The position numbers and the translations under genes were made by a program. Positions 48,711 to 64,000 of a stretch of DNA of 64,000 nt are shown piece by piece. The first letter of the stretch is position 1. Each line of letters begins with the position of its first letter. Below the pieces are notes generated by a model. That model ran no database searches, had not been told where the DNA came from, and saw nothing but the letters and a program-made list of their open reading frames with translations. The stretch is from Mycoplasma testudineum (lineage in GTDB: Bacteria > Bacillota_I > Bacilli_A > Mycoplasmatales > Metamycoplasmataceae), in the NCBI RefSeq assembly GCF_002245785.1, contig NZ_NNCE01000002.1, forward strand, positions 105,342 through 169,341. The letters are read 5' to 3'.

Positions 48711-50897
48711 TTAATTAACCTTAAATAAGAATTGATTTGCATCAATTGAACCACTTTTTAAACCATCAACATTATTAAGTTCTGATTCGCTTAGTGCAAT
48801 TACTATTACGTCAGAATTAGGACTGTTTTTAGACACATATTCTATATTAAATTCGGCAATCAAATCTCCCTTTTTAACGATTTGATCTTGTTTTACATGA
48901 CTTCTAAAACCTTTACCCTTTAATTTAACGGTGTCAATTCCAATGTGAATTAGTAAATCTAAACCATTGTCGTTTCTGATTCCATAAGCATGTTTTGTAT
49001 CAAAAACTGTGACCATTTGACCGTCAATAGGAGCATGAACTTGAGCTATTTTTTTAGTTTTATCAACTCTAATTGCAACTCCACTACCAAGTAATTGTTC
49101 TGAAAAAACTCCATCATTTAATTCTTCAAGAGAAACTATTTGCCCTTTTGTCGGACTCATAACATCAATAGTTCCAGAATTAATTTGTGTAGTGTTTATA
49201 ATTTCTGGACTAATATCAACATTTACTTGTGAACCATCACTTAAAACTCCTTTTGTTTTGATTTTTTCAGGTGCTGTTTCTTCAGGATTATCGTTATATC
49301 ATTCTGCTAATGATTTTTTACCTCATTTAGTTCTTGATAATAAAAATACTGACACAAATGCTACTAATGTTGAAATTAATGAAGCAATAACAATATTAAT
49401 TCCAGGAGCTAAATCAAATGATTTATTAATATTTTCATAATATCTTCTTAATCCATCAGTCATGGTGAAATTAAATTGAATAAATCCTAGGAATGAAGCA
49501 GAACCTAAACTATTAGCAACTGTGTGAGTCATTCCTACGTAGTATCCACCAAAAGCTGAAGCAATATCACCTGCTATAAATACAAATTTTAATGGAATAT
49601 TAACTCCGAATAAAATTGGTTCAGTAATTCCTAAATTTGCAGAAATAGCACCAGGAATTGATTTAGCTGCCGATAATTTTTTCTTCTTAATTATAAACAA
49701 TATTGCAATTGCTAAACCAGCCATACCTTGAGATATATTTGAGACTGTTGCTATTGGTGTTATTCAGGTAATACCTTGACCATATGTAATTGATGATTGA
49801 GCAATTAATGTAGCTTCAATTGGTAATAACCCTTGATGTAAACCAGTTACAACTAAGAATGGATAAACAAATCCAAATACCGCTCCTCCAAAACCAAAGT
49901 AAGGGAAATTTGTATAAATAAATAAGTTCTCAAATACATAGGCTAAACCGATAGCTACATATTTAAAAATTGGACCGATTATTCAAAAACCTAAGAAAGT
50001 TGAAATAAATACAACACCAATTGGAATTAAAACTATTGCTAAAAATTCAGGTGTATATTTTTTTAATCCTCTTTCAATTCAATATGCCATGTAAACAATA
50101 GCTAAAACCGGAAATACTTGTGCTTGATAGCCAACTAATCTAAAACTGAAAAATTCAGGTAAATTTGGAAATAAAGCTATTGCGGCAATAGTTCCGTTAG
50201 CTCCACTACTTCCATTTGCAATTCCAGATGTTGAAGAAACTGAAAATAATTCTGCAGTTACTAATCAAGAATTAATTAAGTTTGGAGCAATTAAAATTAA
50301 ACCAATTGCTAAACCTAAAAACGGATTGCCGCCAAATTTTCTCATCGACGTAAAACCAATAAAAGCAGGTAGTGAACCAAGTATTGCTCCACCTATAATT
50401 TCAAAAAATAGTGCCGCATTTTTAGCAGCAGTATCAGTGTTTGTATTAGCAACTGTGCCAATAAAACTATTTAATGCTAATGCAATACCACCTGCTATAA
50501 AAATTGGAATTAACGGAATGAATATATCTGCAAAATATCTTACTCCATATCTTAATAATAAAAATGAGTTTGAATATCACTTATTACGTTTATCTCATTT
50601 AAATTTGTCATTACTTTTAGGTTGCTTTTTATTTTTAATCGCTCCAGTTAATATTTCAAAATTTTCAGAAACTTTGTTAACAGTTCCTGGACCAAATATT
50701 AACTGTAATTGTTCGCCTTCTCAATTAGAACCTTTAAGTAATTTTGTTTTTTTAAGTTTTTCATTGTCAATTTTATTTTTGTCATATACATAAATACGCA
50801 ATCTAGTTGCACAATGAAAACTATCTTTAACATTTTCTTTTCCACCTAAAGCTTCAATAACTTCTTCAGCAGCAATGGAAAAATTACTCTTTTTCAT
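48711..50897 (-). CDS. scrA: Sucrose-type PTS enzyme IIBCA
   Basis: Imports and phosphorylates sucrose in one step. 728 aa with all three domains in one chain: IIB (residues 1-90, phosphocysteine Cys29 in SFHCATRLRIYV), IIC (about 105-500, ten or so membrane segments with SANLGITEPILFGVN), and IIA (about 580-728, phosphohistidine His651 in LLIHIGIDTVKLKG). Start MKKSNF at 50897 follows AAGGAG; an upstream in-frame ATG at 50915 lacks such a site. Several TGA Trp codons. Sucrose rather than trehalose or beta-glucoside is inferred from the scrB and scrK neighbours. No regulator gene is adjacent. Confidence 0.9.
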
Positions 50898-51027
50898 ATG
50901 TTCTCCTTTTTGCATTATTTTAAATCAAAGTTAATAATTAAATTTAAAAATCATTTTTTGTTAAAAAAATTATGTATTTTTTCGGATAAGGACATTTTTT
51001 TGCATTTATATTTGGAAGGAGGAAAAC

Positions 51028-51303
51028 ATGAACAACAATTTTCAAAAAATGACTAAGGAAGAAGATGCCAATACATATGGCGGATCTTTTCTAGCAGTTC
51101 TAGCTGCTATTCCGGCAGTCACTTTGGCAATTACTTCAGTTGTTAATTTATTTCGAAGTTTCACCAGTACAAAATCTGAAGGAACACTAAAAACTAAAGA
51201 ATTTGAATACAAATGAGACCAAGAGCAAGCCAACCATAATAGTGGATCAAACTCTAAATCAGCTTCTAAAGGAGATTCAATCCCAGTATATTTTGGTTAC
51301 TAA
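51028..51303 (+). CDS. Bacteriocin-like peptide with Gly-Gly leader, 91 aa
   Basis: Short secreted-peptide candidate. The first ~20 residues look like a double-glycine leader (MTKEEDANTYGG), followed by a hydrophobic, Ala/Val/Leu-rich stretch (SFLAVLAAIPAVTLAITSVV) that could span or perforate a membrane, then a polar Ser/Lys/Gly-rich tail ending PVYFGY. One TGA Trp in EYKWDQE. An excellent GGAGG ribosome-binding site (51017-51021) predicts high expression. No exporter is adjacent; the ABC pair at 2293-5488 lacks the peptidase normally needed for Gly-Gly leaders. It could instead be a small membrane toxin or unrelated small protein. Confidence 0.65.
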
Positions 51304-51395
51304 ATAAAGCGGTTCTTTTTTTATTTTCCATCCATGGTATTTGTAAAACATAAATCCGTGCTTTTAAAATTTTTTGTTTTATAAATACATCCTAC

Positions 51396-51417
51396 AACTT
51401 GCCACCGGGCAAGTTTT
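51396..51417 (+). terminator. Terminator before rplU
   Basis: Eight-base stem AACTTGCC/GGCAAGTT, loop ACCG, then six T. Confidence 0.85.
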
Positions 51418-51479
51418 TTCTTATTTTTATGTCTATAAATTTGTTTTCATTTTACGAATTATCTTTAGCAATATATTGC

Positions 51480-51589
51480 AAAAATTGTGATATATTTAGA
51501 AAGTTACTTTGTAACCATACTGAAGTGGTTTTAAAAATCTTTATCTAAAGCTTACCACAAGGATGAATTTAAAGATACATGGAGTTAAT
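51480..51589 (+). promoter_or_regulatory. rplU leader, possible L21 autoregulatory RNA
   Basis: The ~110-base leader contains a hairpin AACCA/TGGTT (about 51513-51530) and further short repeats before rplU, at the position where Firmicutes carry the L21 leader motif. The motif itself could not be confirmed. Confidence 0.3.
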
Positions 51590-51889
51590 ATGTACGCAAT
51601 TATAGAAACCGGCGGAAAACAACTTATCGTTCAAAAAGGCGATGTTATTTACGTTGAAAAACTACAAGGTGAAGAAGGTTCGACAATTGTTTTTGATAAA
51701 GTTTTACTTTTTGATAAAAAAATTGGACAACCATATGTTAAAGGTGCTACTGTTACTGGGAAAATTGAAAAGCACGGTAAACAAAAGAAAATTATTGTTT
51801 ACCGACATAATGCTAAATCTACCCATAAACGTAAATTAGGACACAGACAACCTTATACCAAAATTGAAATTATTGAATTGAAAGGATAG
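51590..51889 (+). CDS. rplU: 50S ribosomal protein L21
   Basis: Structural protein of the large subunit, 99 aa. Starts [11 protein letters not shown] at 51590 behind TGGAG; an in-frame ATG at 51563 would add nine residues foreign to the family. Ends [15 protein letters not shown]. First gene of rplU-rpmA. Confidence 0.97.
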   Translation: MYAIIETGGKQLIVQKGDVIYVEKLQGEEGSTIVFDKVLLFDKKIGQPYVKGATVTGKIEKHGKQKKIIVYRHNAKSTHKRKLGHRQPYTKIEIIELKG

Positions 51890-51898
51890 GTCAACCAG

Positions 51899-52156
51899 AT
51901 GGCAAAAACAAAAGCAGGTGGTTCCACCCGTAACGGTCGTGACTCGGCTGGACGTCGTTTAGGCGCAAAACTTGGTGATGGCCAATTTTCTACAGCAGGT
52001 TCAATTATTTATAGACAAAGAGGGACAAAAATTTTCCCGGGTAATAATGTTGGACGTGGTGGAGATGATACACTATTCACCCTTATTGATGGTTATGTTA
52101 AATATGAAAAAAGACGTAACCGTAAATATGCCTCTGTTTATGCAGATAAAAAATAA
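51899..52156 (+). CDS. rpmA: 50S ribosomal protein L27
   Basis: Large-subunit protein whose N-terminus reaches the peptidyl-transferase centre, 85 aa. Contains [18 protein letters not shown] and [13 protein letters not shown]. It begins directly MAKTKAGG without the cleavable N-terminal extension found in many Firmicutes, and the matching protease gene prp, usually between rplU and rpmA, is absent (nine-base gap), which is consistent. Confidence 0.98.
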   Translation: MAKTKAGGSTRNGRDSAGRRLGAKLGDGQFSTAGSIIYRQRGTKIFPGNNVGRGGDDTLFTLIDGYVKYEKRRNRKYASVYADKK

Positions 52157-52181
52157 TTCGCTTAATTTGCGAATTTTTTTA
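52155..52181 (+). terminator. Terminator after rpmA
   Basis: Stem AATTCGC/GCGAATT with a seven-base loop and T7; overlaps the stop codon. Confidence 0.85.
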
Positions 52182-52222
52182 TGTCTTTTTTCAAATAAGG
52201 CTAAAAAATTGCATATATAAGT

Positions 52223-52954
52223 ATGGAAAAAGAAGACATATTATTATATTTTTGAACAAAATATCAAGGAAATTGCAAAGATTTCTGACAAGCATTAAAA
52301 AAGCAAGAATCAATTGATTATTCTTATTTAGAAAATATCAAATTGGAACTTAAAAATAAAGGAATTAATTATTTAACTTATATGGATAGTTTATATCCTA
52401 AAGAAATGCTATTTTACAAATTTTCACAAATTGTTATTTTTTATAAAGGTAATATCAATTTATTAACTAAAACTAAAATAACATTAACAGGAGATATTTA
52501 TGATGGAGAAGTAGAATTTTTCTTTGAAAATCAATTAAGTAAATTTAAAGATTTTGTTATCGTTAATCCAGATTTTAAAGGAGTGGACCAAAAAATTAAC
52601 GATTTAACAACACACCATAATATTAAATCAATATACATTTTGCCTTGCGGTATTAATGATAAATATTACAAAATTAACAAAATCTCTGAAGGTGATAACT
52701 TGGTGTTATCCATTTATCCCGTGAATACTCATCCGAAATATTATCGATTTTTAGAAAAAAATCATTTAATTTCAATATTTTCAGATGAATTAATATTAGG
52801 AAAAATTCGCTATAAAAGCAAAATTTTAAATCTAGTTAGCCAATTTGTTGACAAAGGCAAAAGCGTATCAATTTTAGAAACTGCAGATCCAAGCGTATAC
52901 AATTCTTATTTAATTTTAGATGGAGCAACACCATTAGATTACGGAATTGAATAA
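52223..52954 (+). CDS. Degenerate DprA-like protein, 243 aa
   Basis: DprA loads RecA on incoming single-stranded DNA. This protein follows the DprA order: YMDSLYPKEMLF ... VIFYKGNINLL, a Rossmann core, and near the end SILETADPSVYNSYLILDGATPLDYG. The conserved GSR and SGxARGID signatures are replaced (LTGDIYDGE), so DNA or RecA binding may be lost. Two TGA Trp codons. No clear ribosome-binding site before ATG 52223; a TATATA box is close. Could have another role or be eroding. Confidence 0.7.
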
Positions 52955-53025
52955 CTATTAAACTATCTTAAAAAATTCATATTTTATTTTATCAACTTAT
53001 TAAATAACTGTTGTAAAATTACAAG

Positions 53026-53046
53026 GCTATCACCTGATAGCTTTTT
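53026..53046 (+). terminator. Hairpin upstream of rpoB
   Basis: GCTATC/GATAGC with loop ACCT and T5; a terminator of the dprA-like gene, ~50 bases before rpoB. Confidence 0.7.
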
Positions 53047-53097
53047 ACTATTTTATTAAAAAAAGTTATCAAAATATGCTATAAATTAAGGAGATTA

Positions 53098-56772
<3,675 letters not shown>

Positions 56773-56780
56773 GAGAGAAT

Positions 56781-61079
<4,299 letters not shown>

Positions 61080-61088
61080 TAACAAATT

Positions 61089-61113
61089 AGTAGAGATTTT
61101 CTCTACTTTTTTA
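61089..61113 (+). terminator. Terminator after rpoC
   Basis: Stem AGTAGAGA/TCTCTACT with a three-base loop and T6. Confidence 0.9.
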
Positions 61114-61225
61114 TTGCAAAAATTTCAAATTATTTTGTATAAATATGCCATTATTTATCAGTCCTAATGTGATAAAATTACGGTACTTCAGGCAGAATTA
61201 AAAAATAAGCCTATCGGAGGATTAA

Positions 61226-63661
61226 ATGAATAAGACAGGATTAATTATCGGATCTGTTGTTGGGGGTCTAACAATAGTCGGTGGTAGTACTGCTGCAGGA
61301 ATAATTGTAGCTACTCAAAGAAATGGTTCAGGAAGCGAAGATCCTGGTCAGGCAGTAGTTTTTGATTTAGCTGCGGCAGTTACAACAATTAAAAGAGATG
61401 CTAAAGTTAATAATGAACTTAAGCAAAAATTAGCTTCTGATTCTTTCAATTTATCACTTAATTCAAGAGAAATTTCAACATTATTAAATTTAGATTCAGT
61501 TGACATAAAAGAATTTAGAGCTGAATATAAAATGACACTTGTTGATGATGCAAATGGTCAAATTGAAGTAGACATAAAAGTAAGTAAAGGTGCAGAATCA
61601 AGTGAATTCAAAATGCAATTTTTCGGTTTCTTAGTAAAAACTGAAAATCCTGAACAAAGCAAGCTTATTTCAATTTCTGCAGAAATTATAAATGCGATAA
61701 AATCTGTTTCAATAGATAAATCACTGACTGCTACAGAATTTGCTACTGCAATTAATACACTAGAAAAATTAGAAGCTTTTACTAAAATCGGATTTGCTGA
61801 GTTTGATGCAAATGTAGCAAATTATTTTGTAACTGTTAACGGTAGAACATCTGCTGAACTTACTTTTGAAATTGCTTCAAAAGTAGATCCAGAAATTAAA
61901 TATAAATTCACTACTGAAGTTACAGATTTTGCATTAATTTCTTATATTGACGCATTAAAAGACCAATTTACTCGTTTATCTCAAACTACATACAAAATTA
62001 ATTCTGATATATTGGTTGATAATTTTGTCAAATTGCAAAACACTGGTTCAATAGATGAACAAAAGCAATATTTAATTAATTCACTTGGTTCTGAAGAATT
62101 TTTCCCTTATTTAAATCATTTTCAAAATTTAAAATTAACATCAATTGTGGCATCAAAAGTAAATGATAAAAGCGCTCTTGTTAAAATAACTTTAGCTTAT
62201 GAAAATACTACAATTGAAGCAAGTGTTAATATAGTTAATTTCATAACCGCTGAAGAACTAGCTAAAAAAATTCATGATGAAAAAATGTCAACGGATTCAG
62301 AATATGCTGCATATTTTAATGTATTAGATTATTTCCAAAATAATATTATTGTATTAAATGGTAAATTAACCGCAGAAGAATACTACAATGAATTCGAAAA
62401 ATTAAGTCAAGGCCAAATAAATTATGTTGGTGATGAAAAGAAAATAAATTTTGGATTATACATATTGAGTCAAGAACAGCAAAATATGTTTAAAAGTGAA
62501 GAAATCGCAAATATCTCACTATCCCTTGAAGATGGCAAACTATTTATTAGATTCTCAATAATCAGTGACTTAGCACGATATTCTACATCACTTAAAAAAG
62601 AACTTAAATTAGGTCAAGAAGCTCCTTTACCTCCGGAAAAAATAAAACAGTCTGACATTTTAAAATCTATTAACGAATTAGAAAAGAAAATTTCTACTGA
62701 TACTTTGAAATTATCACAAGATAGTTTAAGTAAATATACATTAGTTGATTTTATTACAGCTGTAGAGAAATTAGATTCTTTAACATCTTTCGAGATTAAA
62801 AACTATCTAGATGCTACATCTAAATCACTATTAAGTGAATTTGAAAAATTAAATGTTTCATCTAAAATTATTTTTGATTTTAAAAATTCAACAGAAGATT
62901 TTAAATTTGAAATAGTTTTATCATGAGATAAACATGTTAAATCTTATAAATTTAATATAAACGGATTTAAACAAGCTACTAAAGAAGAAGTTGAAGATAA
63001 AAGTAAATTAGTTTATGAACAATGAACAGAAAAAGCTAAATCAATCATCAACAGCAATATTAAATTCAAAGATGAAATTATTGCTCCATTATTTTATGAA
63101 GAGTTTATCAAAAAATCAATAGAAGATAAAAAGCAAAATTTAATTGATTCACTTATAGATAAAAACGTTGCTGACTTTATTAAAGATAAAGAAATAGAAC
63201 TACTTCCAAGTGTTTCTTTCATATCACTTACTGATCAATTTTCTTTAAACTTGAAATTTAAAAAACATCATCAATACAATAATTTAACTACCGAATTCGA
63301 TATGAGTTTTATTTTCAATTTTTCAACAACTACTGAATACAATTATTATTTTTCATTAGTTACAAATTTAAGTAAAAAAGTATTTTATGTTTCTAACGGT
63401 TATAAACAATCTGAAATAATACTTGAATTACTTGCATTGCAAAACTTAAGTAATAGTTTTAATTTAGTTGAGTATCTTTCATATCAAATAGATGAAAATC
63501 AACGTGATGATTTCCTGAAACTTAATAATGGTCCTTTTGACAAATTTTCATTTTCACCAGTTAAAAATGATTCTTCATCAATATTGTTGACAAGCAAAAT
63601 ATTACTTGGTACAAGCAAAACTAATTTTTCAATTAAATTAACTGGATTCAAAGTAGTTTAA
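61226..63661 (+). CDS. Large membrane-anchored surface protein with repeated beta domains
   Basis: 811 aa. One N-terminal membrane segment (residues ~5-28, LIIGSVVGGLTIVGGSTAAGI) without lipobox Cys, so it is a TM-anchored outward-facing protein, not a lipoprotein. The rest looks like several diverged ~100-residue units, each ending in a strand plus aromatic-rich turn (EFKMQFFGF, FTTEVTDF, ASVNIVNF, YKFNINGF), resembling the lipoprotein-17-type variable surface repeats of mycoplasmas. CGGAGG precedes ATG 61226; TGA Trp at 62924 and 63023. Function probably adhesion or surface variation (inference). Confidence 0.7.
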
Positions 63662-64000
63662 AATTTTAACAAAATTTGCTACAAAATTATTTCAATATTT
63701 CCACTTAGCTAATGTTTTATTTTAATTCAATAGTATTATTTTAATAATTGTTATAATTTTACATAGAAATTTTGAGCATATTTTACATAAAAAACAAATA
63801 AAGATATTTTTGCGCTATTTTTTGTCGTAAAAATATCTTTTTATTTTTAAATTGATTACTTTATATAATTCATTTAACCATTTAATATCCGCAGTATTTA
63901 ACAAATATTTTTATGATTTTAAAGGGAGCAAGTAAAAATTAACGGATTTAAAATTTTATTTTTTTTAGAAACTTAAAATTAAGTCTCATTTTTACCTTAG
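63662..64000. other. AT-rich right end with strong hairpin
   Basis: No gene is seen in the last ~340 bases. AAAGATATTTTTGCG (63800-63814) pairs with 63826-63840 in a 15-base stem (one G-U) followed by T-rich sequence: a strong terminator. A weaker hairpin (GAAACTTA/TAAGTCTC) lies at about 63968-63987, followed by T5. Confidence 0.55.
63800..63846 (+). terminator. Strong terminator after the surface protein gene
   Basis: Fifteen-base stem, 11-base loop, T-rich tail; arms have A and T runs so it may work in both directions. Confidence 0.75.

Noticed and set aside
51563..51589. Nine-residue N-terminal extension of L21
   Set aside because: The family begins at [11 protein letters not shown] and the ribosome-binding site fits ATG 51590.

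Overview
The window is a chromosome segment of an AT-rich mollicute. UGA is read as tryptophan throughout: nearly every long gene is interrupted by in-frame TGA codons under the standard code but is continuous when TGA is Trp, and true stops are TAA or TAG. The lone 5S rRNA gene, a seven-gene F1-like ATPase cluster, many lipoproteins and several gene fusions point to a Mycoplasma of the Hominis group (Mycoplasmopsis/Metamycoplasma-like). The species cannot be named from sequence alone.

Layout. 1-5488: the 3' part of a class III/IV lanthipeptide synthetase (LanKC), a convergent 91-aa peptide gene that is the likely precursor (hidden because an in-frame TGA splits it under the standard code), and two overlapping ABC-exporter half-transporters. 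This is the most novel region. 5540-10736: HrcA-controlled heat-shock region with a prion-like Asn/Gln/Tyr-rich protein, hrcA, a grpE with an added FKBP-like domain, and dnaK, with CIRCE elements before the first gene and before dnaK. 10899-13552: 5S rRNA, whiA, a membrane protein, an orphan protein and a DUF2188-like protein. 13975-25110: complete F1-like/X0 ATPase operon. 25213-28382 (minus): manA, mscL, engB, folA, thyA. 28566-31332: small protein plus lipoprotein, then ridA-ilvA. 31426-33632 (minus): argS and a PEBP-like gene. 33781-35380: orphan ABC ATPase and deoC. 35377-37821 (minus): nadD-yqeK fusion, mtnN, rluB-like. 37989-41770: membrane protein, hisS, aspS. 42006-46187: a large lipoprotein gene broken by one TAA, and a second small-protein/lipoprotein pair. 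47179-50897 (minus, with scrK at 46266-47186): sucrose PTS, sucrose-6-P hydrolase and fructokinase. 51028-52954: a bacteriocin-like 91-aa peptide, rplU, rpmA and a degenerate dprA. 53098-61079: rpoB and rpoC. 61226-63661: a large repeat-containing surface protein.

How the genes work together. The left end would make, modify and export one peptide; no leader protease is visible. The ATPase operon encodes alpha-, beta-, gamma- and epsilon-like subunits plus three mycoplasma-specific proteins that would form the membrane X0 part. ScrA imports and phosphorylates sucrose, ScrB cleaves it to glucose-6-P and fructose, and ScrK phosphorylates the fructose. IlvA makes a reactive enamine that RidA hydrolyses. 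Several genes have TATAAT 6-9 bases before the ATG and no ribosome-binding site, which suggests leaderless transcripts. All functions are read from motifs by eye; no database search was run.
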